From NCBI GenBank assembly GCA_942491885.1, contig CALOCQ010000008.1, positions 248,001-312,000 on the forward strand: 64,000 nucleotides of DNA, written 5' to 3'. Below are positions 26,266 to 33,445 of this stretch, in pieces (within the stretch, counting starts at the first letter, position 1; the number at the start of each line of letters is the position of its first letter). Both the position numbers and the translations under genes were made by a program. The DNA comes from CALBPI01 sp942491885. Its GTDB lineage: Bacteria; Pseudomonadota; Gammaproteobacteria; Steroidobacterales; Woeseiaceae. The notes beneath the pieces are model-generated. The model was not told where the DNA came from, made no database searches, and worked only from the letters and a program-made list of their open reading frames with translations.

Positions 26266-26655
26266 TTATAGCGCGAAGCCGCCGGGCAGCAACTGCTCGA
26301 TGCTGAGTTCCACCAGCCGACCCGAGTTGTCGACCATCCATATGCGCGTGGCCGCATCGGCGAATTCGTGAATTCGTTGGCGGCAGCCCCCGCACGGCGA
26401 GCAGGCCGAAATGTCGTCCAGCCCCCCTGCGACGACGATGCTCTGAATGCGCGTGCCACCGTTGGCGACCATCGCCGCAATCGCCGACGTTTCGGCGCAG
26501 TTACCTTCCGGGTAGGCCGCGTTCTCCACATTGCAGCCGACGTGCAGGTTGCCTGACTCGTCAATTAGCGCGGCGCCGACGCGATAGCCGGAGTAGGGCG
26601 CATAGGCGCGCTTACGGATGTCGAGCGCGGCGTTGTAGAGTTCTTGCGTGTCCAT
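26266..26655 (-). CDS. cdd: cytidine deaminase
   Basis: Cdd deaminates cytidine and deoxycytidine to uridine and deoxyuridine, which DeoA and other phosphorylases can then use. It is the small tetrameric type, 129 residues, with NVENAAYPEGNCAETSAI (zinc Cys and catalytic Glu) and CSPCGGCRQRI (two zinc cysteines). YAPYSGYRVGAAL is the substrate-contact segment. It converges on the transporter gene, with ten bases between the stops. Confidence 0.95.
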   Translation of the reverse strand: MDTQELYNAALDIRKRAYAPYSGYRVGAALIDESGNLHVGCNVENAAYPEGNCAETSAIAAMVANGGTRIQSIVVAGGLDDISACSPCGGCRQRIHEFADAATRIWMVDNSGRLVELSIEQLLPGGFAL

Positions 26656-26688
26656 AGGCTCGGATTCCTGTTGGTTCGCCAGCTTAGG

Positions 26689-27690
26689 TCAGGGTGTCTC
26701 TGCGCCAGCAAGCCGGCGCACCAGCAGCGGCGCGTCACGCCGTTCCGTGCTGATAAACACGTGGCCCATTGCGTCCAGCGCAATGGTTTCGGGCTGCGCC
26801 AGAACCGGCATCAACAATGGTGTCAACGGTTCATTCAAGGCGTCGAGAACGGTTTGCTCTGGCGAGAGCTTCACGCTGTAAGCCTCGCCATAGGTGAGCA
26901 ATGCAATCGTGCTGCCATCGGCTGCCATATCCATCGCCGTCGGCTGGTTGCGGTAGCGCCCGAATTCCGGGAACAGCTTGAGCTCCATCGCCGTGGGCGA
27001 AGGAATGCTGCCTACCGGGCCCAGCCGCTCGGCGATGAGCGGTTGTGACTGGTTGTTGGTCGCTGCGGCCATCGTTGTGGCGAGCGGCAAGCGATAGAGA
27101 ACGGGGGGGCTGGTGCGCTTGCTAAGCAGAAAAATACTGTCGCGTGTCGTATCCACGGCAACCGACTCGACGTCTCGCGGACCGTCCGGATAGCGGAATG
27201 AAACGCGGCTGGACGGCAATGTTTTTGCGCCGTTCGGATCGACCGGTTCGGGCAGGAAAATCAAGCTGACGTCGTCGCGCACAGCGTTGTTGTCACCGAC
27301 GTCGGCGATCATCAGCCACGGTTGCCCGTCCAACGTGAATCCGGCGAGATCCTCCCAGTCGCGATTGCTGGCGCCGGTGACGATCTGTGATGTCGCCAGC
27401 ATCGACGTGGTGTCGATCGCGATCAGCGCGGGCGCATTGCCCTGGTCGTTGACCAGCCAGAGCCGGTTGCTATCAATACGCGAGACGCTCAGCCCCGACG
27501 CTTCCGGCAACAGCGCGAAGTCGAGCTGACCGATCATCCGGAAGCCGGTAGTTTCGCCGGTCGTGGTTTCGGCCGGTTCATCGGACGGCGTATGCGCTTG
27601 GTCATCAACGACGGGTGTCGCACAGCTCCACACCAAAAGTGCGATGGCAATGGCGAGGAGTAGTGCCGCGATGCGCTGGCGTGTCGTCAT
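26689..27690 (-). CDS. exported beta-propeller protein, phytase-like/SdiA-regulated type, unknown role
   Basis: This 333-residue protein begins with a signal sequence ending near VWSC (a weak lipobox because of Trp at -2). The mature part reads as a beta propeller: PEASGLSVSRID, RLWLVNDQGNAPALIAID, RDWEDLAGFTLDGQPWLMIADVGDN and VESVAVDTTRDSIFLLSKR. The WEDLA and ADVGDN segments are typical of the esterase-like/SdiA-regulated propeller group. There is no evidence here for phosphatase activity. It overlaps the end of upp by one base, so it is cotranscribed with a salvage enzyme, though a functional link is not obvious. Confidence 0.75.
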   Translation of the reverse strand: MTTRQRIAALLLAIAIALLVWSCATPVVDDQAHTPSDEPAETTTGETTGFRMIGQLDFALLPEASGLSVSRIDSNRLWLVNDQGNAPALIAIDTTSMLATSQIVTGASNRDWEDLAGFTLDGQPWLMIADVGDNNAVRDDVSLIFLPEPVDPNGAKTLPSSRVSFRYPDGPRDVESVAVDTTRDSIFLLSKRTSPPVLYRLPLATTMAAATNNQSQPLIAERLGPVGSIPSPTAMELKLFPEFGRYRNQPTAMDMAADGSTIALLTYGEAYSVKLSPEQTVLDALNEPLTPLLMPVLAQPETIALDAMGHVFISTERRDAPLLVRRLAGAETP

Positions 27691-28310
27691 TAACGGGTGC
27701 CGTACAAACGGTCGCCGGCGTCGCCCAGACCCGGAACGATATATTTGCGCTCGTCCAGATGGCTATCGACAGCCGCCGCGTACACCGTGACGTCGTCATG
27801 ATCGCGTGCCACTTCAGCCAGGCCTTCCGGGCATGTGACGATTGCTATAACGATAATGTTCTTCGCACCGGCCGACTTCAGCATATCGAGCGTCGCCGAC
27901 ATGGAGCCGCCGGTTGCGAGCATCGGGTCGACAACAATATACAACGCATCCGATGCGGTTTGCGGCAGTCGTTGGTAGTACTCGACGGGTGCTTTGGTTT
28001 CCTCATCACGGTACAGACCGACAAAGCCGACGCGTGCCGTTGGGACCAGCGCGAGAATGCCGTCGAGCATGCCTACGCCTGCGCGCAGAATCGGTACCAC
28101 GATAATTTCGGTTGCGATCTTGTGGCATTGTGCATCTTCCAGCGGTGTCCGAACCGTCACCGGCTCCAGCGGCACGTTCTTGAGCGCCTCGTAACACAGG
28201 AACTGGGTGATCTCCGTCGCCAGCTCGCGGAACTTCTTGTGCCCCGTATCCGCGTCGCGAAGGAGCGCGAGCTTATGACGGACGCAGGGATGTGTGACTT
28301 CGATATGCAT
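27690..28310 (-). CDS. upp: uracil phosphoribosyltransferase
   Basis: Upp converts uracil and PRPP to UMP. The 206-residue protein carries the PRPP loop IVVDPMLATGGSMSA, the PILRAGVGM segment, EYYQRLP and the C-terminal uracil-binding region YIVPGLGDAGDRLYGTR. Length matches E. coli Upp (208). It would recapture uracil released by nucleoside phosphorolysis. The stop codon shares a base with the ATG of the propeller lipoprotein gene. Confidence 0.96.
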   Translation of the reverse strand: MHIEVTHPCVRHKLALLRDADTGHKKFRELATEITQFLCYEALKNVPLEPVTVRTPLEDAQCHKIATEIIVVPILRAGVGMLDGILALVPTARVGFVGLYRDEETKAPVEYYQRLPQTASDALYIVVDPMLATGGSMSATLDMLKSAGAKNIIVIAIVTCPEGLAEVARDHDDVTVYAAAVDSHLDERKYIVPGLGDAGDRLYGTR

Positions 28311-28419
28311 AGTGGCACTTCCACAGTGTAGCTTGGGCTGGCACTACGCCAGAGTTCGCCTATTATAGCGTTCCCGGTCGCGGTTTCACGACCGCTTGAG
28401 TGTTTGCGGAGGAGCGGGT

Positions 28420-29013
28420 TTGGCGAAGTTGTATTTTTATTTCTCATCGATGAATGCGGGCAAGTCCACAGCACTGCTGCAGTCCAGCTATAACTATGTG
28501 GAGCGGGGCATGAGCACGCTGGTGCTCGCACCATCACTCGATGATCGTTATGGCGTTGGCCGGGTTACGTCGCGAATCGGGATTGATGCGCATGCGCACA
28601 TCTTCGCGCGCGACGAGGACCTCTATCGCAAGATCGCCGAAGCGCATAAACAATCCACGTTGCACTGTGTGTTGATCGACGAGGCGCAATTCCTGACGCG
28701 CGACCAGGTGTTTCAGCTGGGGCTTGTTTGCGACCAGCTGCGTGTGCCGGTGCTTGCCTACGGGCTACGCACCGATTTTCAGGGGGAGCCTTTCGAAGGC
28801 AGCAAGTATTTGCTGGCATGGGCGGACAACCTCAACGAGATCAAGGCCATTTGTCATTGTGGCAGCAAGGCCACGATGGTGGTTCGCCAGGATGAACACG
28901 GCAATACGGTTACCGCCGGATCGCAGGTTGAGATTGGCGGCAATGACCGTTACATATCGTTGTGCCGCGAACACTTTAATGAAAGTTTTTATGGCGCAGG
29001 TTTGCCGGACTAG
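28420..29013 (+). CDS. tdk: thymidine kinase
   Basis: Tdk phosphorylates thymidine and deoxyuridine with ATP. The start is TTG 28420, set by a strong GGAGGA site six bases upstream and by the family N-terminus (AKLYFYFSSMNAGKST matches E. coli AQLYFYYSAMNAGKST). The P-loop SSMNAGKST, the DEAQF Walker B-like motif, the lasso region with GLRTDFQGEPF and zinc-binding cysteines (CHCGSKA and CREHF) are all present. At 197 residues it is a type II enzyme of usual length. Its last four bases overlap the convergent isochorismatase gene. Confidence 0.93.
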   Translation: MAKLYFYFSSMNAGKSTALLQSSYNYVERGMSTLVLAPSLDDRYGVGRVTSRIGIDAHAHIFARDEDLYRKIAEAHKQSTLHCVLIDEAQFLTRDQVFQLGLVCDQLRVPVLAYGLRTDFQGEPFEGSKYLLAWADNLNEIKAICHCGSKATMVVRQDEHGNTVTAGSQVEIGGNDRYISLCREHFNESFYGAGLPD

Positions 29014-29630
29014 CGCTCGAGATAAGCGATTACATCGGCCTCGCTGACCACGTCGCCATACTTTGCCTGCATGTCAAACAAATTGGCATTGTGCGGGTCG
29101 GCATGACGGTCGCCGCAGGCGTCCGCGACGACGGTCGGGATGAAGCCGTGCGAGCAGGCATCGACGCAGGTCGCGCGGACACAGCCGCTGGTCGTCAGTC
29201 CGGTAATAATCAACGAGTCGATTCCGAGTGCCGTCAGTGTGGAGGCGAGCGACGTACCAAAGAATGCGCTCGGGTACTGCTTTGAGATCACCAGTTCTTC
29301 GTCTGCAACCGTAAGCGCTTGCGGCCACTCGCCGTGCGGGCTGCCGCGCCGGAATACCTCAAGCGGTAGCGCCTTTTGTGCGAATCGCCCGCCATCGACC
29401 ATCGATGGGTGGTAAACGACGTTTGTGTAAATCACCGGTGCGCCGGCCCGGCGCGCGGCGTCGCGGACACGCAGCGCGCTTTCGAGCGCCGCGTCCACGT
29501 CGGCATACAACGCGCAGTCAGGGTCAAAATAGGCCTGCACAAAGTCGATCAGGATGAGTGCCGGACGTTTTCCAAAGCCAATGTTGTTCGCGTAGGCGCG
29601 TTGGTAATTGTCAGATGCTGAATCGCTCAT
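29010..29630 (-). CDS. isochorismatase-family cysteine hydrolase, N-carbamoylsarcosine amidase-like
   Basis: This 206-residue protein has the catalytic triad of the isochorismatase superfamily: Asp in ALILIDFVQAYF, Lys in LVISKQYPSAFFG and Cys in TGLTTSGCVRATCVDA. The TTSGCVR version of the Cys motif is like N-carbamoylsarcosine and related amidases. Such enzymes hydrolyse amides or carbamoyl groups. Its position beside pyrimidine salvage genes makes a ureido- or carbamoyl-compound from base degradation possible, but that is a guess. Confidence 0.87.
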   Translation of the reverse strand: MSDSASDNYQRAYANNIGFGKRPALILIDFVQAYFDPDCALYADVDAALESALRVRDAARRAGAPVIYTNVVYHPSMVDGGRFAQKALPLEVFRRGSPHGEWPQALTVADEELVISKQYPSAFFGTSLASTLTALGIDSLIITGLTTSGCVRATCVDACSHGFIPTVVADACGDRHADPHNANLFDMQAKYGDVVSEADVIAYLER

Positions 29631-29640
29631 GGGCGTGGAC

Positions 29641-29870
29641 TCAATCCTTGTAAACCTTACCGCGGTTCATGACGAAGCCGACATCAATTAGCGCCTTGAC
29701 GTCGGTGAGCGATGATCGTGCGGTCGTAATAAGGTCAGTGTGCTTTCCGGACACAGTCAGGAACTGCCAGGTATAAATGAGTGTGTTGGCGCTATTGCCA
29801 CGGTGCCAAACGCATTGGCGGCGATGATCACCCAGGCCGCAACGGTGGCCGTCAGACGAGTTACTTGCAT
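29641..29870 (-). pseudogene. remnant of a secreted amidohydrolase
   Basis: Two recognisable ends of one gene remain in different frames. The 5' part, from ATG 29870 after a GGAGGGGGA ribosome site, encodes a signal peptide (MQVTRLTATVAAWVIIAANA) and hits a stop at about 29757. The 3' part, in another frame up to the stop at 29641, encodes a typical amidohydrolase C-terminus: GKHTDLITTARSSLTDVKAL then IDVGFVMNRGKVYKD. The middle, which would hold the metal ligands and catalytic core, is missing. A large internal deletion with a frame change is the simplest explanation. Confidence 0.7.
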
Positions 29871-29982
29871 GGAAATCCCCCTCCAATAGCCTGGTCACTG
29901 TGCCACTGCCAGGCGCCGGTTGCCAGTCTTTGCCAGTCCCGAAATAGCGAGATGCTGAGGTTACGGGAAATTACAGCAGGGA

Positions 29983-30010
29983 CTTGAAATTGGGACCGGC
30001 ACACCCAGAT
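29983..30010 (+). promoter_or_regulatory. candidate sigma-32 promoter of the small heat-shock gene
   Basis: CTTGAA (29983-29988) is followed after 14 bases by ACCCAGAT (30003-30010), close to the heat-shock consensus CTTGAA-N14-CCCCATnT with two mismatches in the -10. Spacing is identical to the promoter found in front of grpE. Transcription would start near 30018, giving a leader of about 77 bases that contains the thermometer hairpin. Confidence 0.65.
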
Positions 30011-30067
30011 CTGCAATAACGGCGGTTCGTCTCTGAGAGAGTGCCGTCGTTGATAAGTGAAAAGTAA

Positions 30068-30091
30068 ATATTGCTTCTATCTGGAGGATAT
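30068..30091 (+). promoter_or_regulatory. ROSE-type RNA thermometer hairpin
   Basis: In the leader, bases 30068-30077 can pair with 30083-30091 around a five-base loop, locking up the GGAGG ribosome site (30083-30087). The left arm contains TTGCT with one unpaired G (30073), the hallmark of ROSE thermometers that control IbpA-type genes. Weak U-A and U-G pairs dominate, as expected for a structure that melts on heating. Confidence 0.7.
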
Positions 30092-30094
30092 CTC

Positions 30095-30553
30095 ATGAAG
30101 ACAATCGATTTGACCCCGCTGTATCGAAACAGCGTCGGCTTTGACCGCATGGCGTCATTGCTGGACAACGCCCTGCGCACGGATTCCGTGTCCGCAGGCT
30201 ACCCCCCTTACAATATTGAGGTCACCGGCGAGGATCGCTACGCGGTGACTATCGCGGTTGCCGGTTTCGCCGAAAGCGAGCTGGAAATCAGCGTCGAGAA
30301 CGGCGTGTTGAGCGTTCGCGGTCGCAAGCAGGACGATCAAGAGCGCAAGTTCCTGCATCAGGGCATCGCCAACCGTGCTTTCGAGCGCAAGTTCAACCTC
30401 GCCGATCACGTTGAAGTGACCAATGCGAGTCTGGACAACGGCATGTTGAGCATCAGCCTCAAGAAGGAAATCCCCGAGGCGATGAAGCCACGCACGATCG
30501 CGATCAACGGTCAGTCGCCAGCGATTGATCACGACGAAGATCAGGCTGCCTGA
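30095..30553 (+). CDS. ibpA: small heat-shock protein, Hsp20/IbpA family
   Basis: This is an ATP-independent holdase chaperone that binds unfolding proteins and hands them to DnaK and ClpB. The start is ATG 30095 after GGAGGATATCTC; the product is 152 residues. The N-terminus MKTIDLTPLYRNSVGFDRM matches the IbpA family. The alpha-crystallin domain spans about residues 35-125 (PPYNIEVTGEDRYAVTIAVAG to LSISLKKEIPEAMKPRTIAI). The C-terminal tail has TIAI in place of the usual I-x-I/V anchor. A sigma-32-like promoter and a ROSE hairpin precede it, and a strong terminator follows, so it is a single-gene transcript. Confidence 0.95.
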   Translation: MKTIDLTPLYRNSVGFDRMASLLDNALRTDSVSAGYPPYNIEVTGEDRYAVTIAVAGFAESELEISVENGVLSVRGRKQDDQERKFLHQGIANRAFERKFNLADHVEVTNASLDNGMLSISLKKEIPEAMKPRTIAINGQSPAIDHDEDQAA

Positions 30554-30601
30554 CGCAGACCGTCAACTTTCGTCAGGAATTAAATCCTGACCGACAAGCA
30601 G

Positions 30602-30633
30602 GGCCCTGGCTATCGATAGCCAGGGCCTTTTTT
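30602..30633 (+). terminator. Rho-independent terminator of ibpA
   Basis: A perfect palindrome of 26 bases, GGCCCTGGCTAT over its reverse complement around CG, is followed by six T. It could also work for the minus-strand gene ending at 30632, though that side has no clear T-run. Confidence 0.92.
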
Positions 30634-31081
30634 ATTGGCCGGTTGCACTGGATCGAGCTGTCTTTAGTCTTCGCATAATATAGACAATCCAGCCGATCGC
30701 GATCAGCGGCAGGCTTACTGACAGCAGCAGCAACAGGTAATCCATCGCGCTGTAACTCACATCAAATAATGGGCCTCGCAGAAACTGCCCAGCGAAGGAG
30801 ATAGTGACGGGTGCGAAACAGAGCACACCGGTAACGAGCCCAAGAAGCACCCAATGCCGGAAGTGGTGCACCACGGCCGCCCACAGCGCCACCGTAGCGA
30901 AGAGTCCACCGCCACCCCAAAGCGCGAAAACCATTCCGCTCGCAGAACCTGAGAAGAGCGCCGAGATCCCCAACACGACGCCCAGACCAGCGAAGAGACT
31001 CATTATAGTGGCAGGTAGCGCGGCGAAGACGATTGTCAGGACGGTGAAAGTCTCGCGACGACCGGTTAGCGCGTTACTCAT
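30632..31081 (-). CDS. membrane protein of unknown function, 149 aa
   Basis: This protein has four hydrophobic helices: about residues 12-36, 40-68 (SGMVFALWGGGGLFATVALWAAVV), 76-98 (LLGLVTGVLCFAPVTISFAG) and 112-137 (DYLLLLLSVSLPLIAIGWIVYIM), ending with a basic cytoplasmic tail (RRLKTARSS). No family motif is recognised. Its ATG overlaps the upstream stop in an ATGA junction, so it is coupled to the membrane gene at 31078-31446; both lie downstream of an AraC-type regulator on the same strand. Confidence 0.65.
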   Translation of the reverse strand: MSNALTGRRETFTVLTIVFAALPATIMSLFAGLGVVLGISALFSGSASGMVFALWGGGGLFATVALWAAVVHHFRHWVLLGLVTGVLCFAPVTISFAGQFLRGPLFDVSYSAMDYLLLLLSVSLPLIAIGWIVYIMRRLKTARSSATGQ

Positions 31082-31446
31082 GAGCGTTCCTCCGGCTCAA
31101 GCAACGAAAAGCCGCTCTTGCTGATCCTGTGTACAACGTACATGTTGAAGAAATGAGCAAGGCCCAAGACGAGCAGCACGAGTCCGAGGCCGGATGCGAG
31201 ATACACGATCAGCGCTTCGGTATTGTCGATCATGACGCCTGTGCGCATCCTTAGCAGGACGAAACCCAGGTTGACCAGGTAGAAACCCACGACCAGCAAG
31301 TGGTTTGTCGAGCGAGCCAGGGCTTCATCACCGCGGAAACCAGCCACAAGAAATGTCAGTCCGTTCTTGCTCAGGGTGCGCGATACCAGCACTGTGATAA
31401 CCACGCTGATGCTGATGTAGATGACGTAAGTGAGTGTGTTGAGCAT
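31078..31446 (-). CDS. membrane protein of unknown function, 122 aa
   Basis: This protein has three hydrophobic helices at about residues 3-22 (NTLTYVIYISISVVITVLV), 45-65 (NHLLVVGFYLVNLGFVLLRM) and 76-98 (ALIVYLASGLGLVLLVLGLAHFF). A loop with charged residues (GFRGDEALARSTN) lies between the first two. GGAGAA precedes ATG 31446, and that site can be hidden by a hairpin in the leader. It is coupled to the next membrane gene. Function unknown. Confidence 0.65.
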   Translation of the reverse strand: MLNTLTYVIYISISVVITVLVSRTLSKNGLTFLVAGFRGDEALARSTNHLLVVGFYLVNLGFVLLRMRTGVMIDNTEALIVYLASGLGLVLLVLGLAHFFNMYVVHRISKSGFSLLEPEERS

Positions 31447-31453
31447 CGTTGTT

Positions 31454-31482
31454 CTCCATTGGTTGACAAGATGGAGACCAAT
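31454..31482 (-). promoter_or_regulatory. leader with two competing inverted repeats over the ribosome site
   Basis: On the minus strand the leader reads ATTGGT-CTCCAT-CTTGTCA-ACCAAT-GGAG. CTCCAT can pair with ATGGAG, hiding the GGAG ribosome site of the membrane gene; ATTGGT can pair with ACCAAT, leaving GGAG free. The two pairings share two bases and so compete. The same repeats could instead be a protein operator for the neighbouring AraC-type regulator. Confidence 0.4.
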
Positions 31483-31580
31483 CTACGATTTGCGCATAAC
31501 GCTTTCTTCCGCTCTGAAGAATCAGGAATAGAAAGTCTTTTTTTTCTTTTTAGACAGGTGCTTAGTGAATTCCAGAATGA

Positions 31581-32609
31581 TCATTCGGGAGTCTTCATCA
31601 GTCTTTTCCGGTACGCGCCGGGTGACTCACCCGTTTGTTCCCGAAATGCGGCGTAGAAATTGGACTGGGAACGGAACCCGGTCGCCATACCGATAGACAG
31701 GATGGACGATTTCTGGTCTTCGCTGAGCATGTGCCTGGCGTCATCGACCCGCTTCTCGCGAACAAACGCCGAGAAATTTCGACCAAAATGGGAATTAATC
31801 AACTCCGACAACTGGTGCCCGCCGATACCCAGGGCATCGGCAAGCATGGTAAGGCTAAGATTTTCATCCCGATGCATTTTTTGGTCATCCATTAATTCAC
31901 TAAGCCGCTGCAATGTTTGACGAACATCGACGTTGTCGAGCGTCGATTTACTGTAGGCAAGGCGTGCCGCAGTCGATAGATCATTGGCTACCTCGGGGAA
32001 GATGATCATCGTTGCAACCACCAATAGCAGTGCGACGCCCGTGAAGTTTGCGTAAACCAGGTGGAACACCATATCGTCGAGGTAGGGTAGTGAAATCGCC
32101 AGCAGAAAGACCAGCAGGGCTTCGACGGCAAAGAACGCGAAGAAAAACATCTCGAACGGATAGCGTTTGACGGATCGCCGCATGCCATAAACGAATTGCA
32201 CGAACCACAGGGAATAGCCGGCCCCCAACGCGAAGGCAATGATGAGCGCAACGGGATTAGGCAGCACGAAGCTGAATAGTGCCGGTAGATAGTGCAGAGC
32301 ATGCCACGCGCGGACAGCGGCATCGGGCAGAAGCACAGAGCGGCTGAACAGGTAGAACGACGGCGGGACGAGGAGCAAGAGAAGGACGTATTCAGTCGAG
32401 CCGAGCAGCTCAGGGGCCGATGCCCAGACCTGATAGTGAAAGAGCTGAAGACCGCACAAGGCTGCCAGCAGCACTGAGCAGGCAATTCTGCCAAGCCTTG
32501 TCTTGCCCAGGTCCGGCATGAAAAACATATACGCGACCCAGAGCGTTATCGCCGCAAACACGGAAAAACCAATGACGAGATCCGTGAACAGCCCAATAGT
32601 CGAGATCAT
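31581..32609 (-). CDS. AraC-family regulator with N-terminal membrane domain
   Basis: This protein of about 342 residues has six to seven N-terminal hydrophobic helices (residues 1-215, e.g. GFSVFAAITLWVAYMFF, YVLLLLLVPPSFYLF, AFFAVEALLVFLLAISL). A C-terminal AraC/XylS double helix-turn-helix follows (LSLTMLADALGIGGHQLSELINSHFG and ILSIGMATGFRSQSNFYAAFREQTGESPGAYRKR). It is therefore a one-component regulator that probably senses a membrane or periplasmic cue. The longest open frame runs back into the tmRNA gene and cannot be right; I use ATG 32609, although no good ribosome site is seen and a GTG slightly upstream is possible. Likely targets are the two membrane genes downstream. Confidence 0.82.
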   Translation of the reverse strand: MISTIGLFTDLVIGFSVFAAITLWVAYMFFMPDLGKTRLGRIACSVLLAALCGLQLFHYQVWASAPELLGSTEYVLLLLLVPPSFYLFSRSVLLPDAAVRAWHALHYLPALFSFVLPNPVALIIAFALGAGYSLWFVQFVYGMRRSVKRYPFEMFFFAFFAVEALLVFLLAISLPYLDDMVFHLVYANFTGVALLLVVATMIIFPEVANDLSTAARLAYSKSTLDNVDVRQTLQRLSELMDDQKMHRDENLSLTMLADALGIGGHQLSELINSHFGRNFSAFVREKRVDDARHMLSEDQKSSILSIGMATGFRSQSNFYAAFREQTGESPGAYRKRLMKTPE

Positions 32610-32744
32610 TAATGGAGCAGGTGTGGCGGTCGACACGTCTAGATTACCGCATCTCGGCGGCCAACGGTCGGCGCTCGATTGGCTAGTGCAGTGACGTGGC
32701 TGAACCGAGCATTTGCGGCACAGCCCGCTTACAGTGGTCCAGCA

Positions 32745-32777
32745 CAAAAAAAGCCCCGACATTTCTGCCGGGGCTCG
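32745..32777 (-). terminator. Rho-independent terminator of tmRNA
   Basis: On the minus strand, GAGCCCCGGCAGAAATGTCGGGGC is a strong stem-loop followed by seven T. It begins six bases after the CCA end of the tmRNA gene. Confidence 0.9.
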
Positions 32778-32783
32778 GTTGTG

Positions 32784-33144
32784 TGGTGGAGGCGGCCGGA
32801 ATCGAACCGGCGTCCGCAAGCCCTCCGCTTTGAGCTCTACATGCTTATTTCGTCTTTTATTCTTACTGCCGACAACCCGACGAACGAGGCGCGCCGACAG
32901 CCAGTTTAGTTAAGGGATTTAACTATCAGGCCCCAAACATACCCTCAAGCGATTCTGTGAAAATAACTCCCGGATCCGAACGCACAGACACGTACCGGGC
33001 GGAAGACAATCTACTGGTGTTTAGGCAGCGATTGCGTAGTTGTCGTCGTTTGCAACTATAGTGTTACAGCTGTTTTTACGAGGTAATCTGTCCCTCGGCA
33101 TGCACCCAAAGGTTCGCGACCCACGTCGAAGCCATGTCGCCCCC
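32784..33144 (-). ncRNA. ssrA: transfer-messenger RNA (tmRNA)
   Basis: tmRNA with SmpB frees ribosomes stalled on broken mRNA and tags the product for proteolysis. The 5' end GGGGGCGACATGG and the 3' end GGTTCGATTCCGGCCGCCTCCACCA form the tRNA-like domain; the seven-base acceptor stem pairs GGGGGCG with CGCCTCC, one G-U wobble included, and CCA is encoded. The tag frame reads ANDDNYAIAA and stop at 33053-33021 on the minus strand, close to E. coli ANDENYALAA. Length is 361 bases, a one-piece type. A possible promoter, TTGAAA (33185-33190) and TATTTA (33160-33165) with a 19-base spacer, lies upstream. Confidence 0.96.
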
Positions 33145-33445
33145 TTTCTAAGTACCCTCTAAATATGAGGCTAGATGAGCCGGTTTTCAATGGCTCGGGT
33201 CTCATTCGTGTGCGGCCATAATTCCTGATGGGTTTATATAATCTCGAAAAGTTTAGACGAAGTTCCGATAAGTTACTGATTTAGATATCATAAATACAGT
33301 GAATAAAGGTGTGTCTTTTCTGATCGAGCCCAAAGGTTCAGCGCCTCGCTGAGCGTTACCGTCGGCCGCGTTTAGGTTTCACGGCGTCTTTGCCGCAACC
33401 CGAAACAAACCAGAAAGTGAGAACGCGACCCACGACACTTGACGC
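33145..33445. other. intergenic region upstream of tmRNA
   Basis: About 300 bases without a supported gene. The part next to tmRNA must contain its promoter. Bases 33230-33320 are clearly AT-richer than the surroundings. No repeat or decayed gene was recognised. Confidence 0.4.

Noticed and set aside
32679..32913. Plus-strand open frames over the tmRNA gene (products containing GGGGRNRTG or RRPESNRRP)
   Set aside because: They are antisense to the tRNA-like end of tmRNA, a well-known source of false proteins; no ribosome binding site.
32600..33445. Genomic island inserted at the tmRNA gene
   Set aside because: No integrase, no second copy of the tmRNA 3' end and no phage gene nearby.
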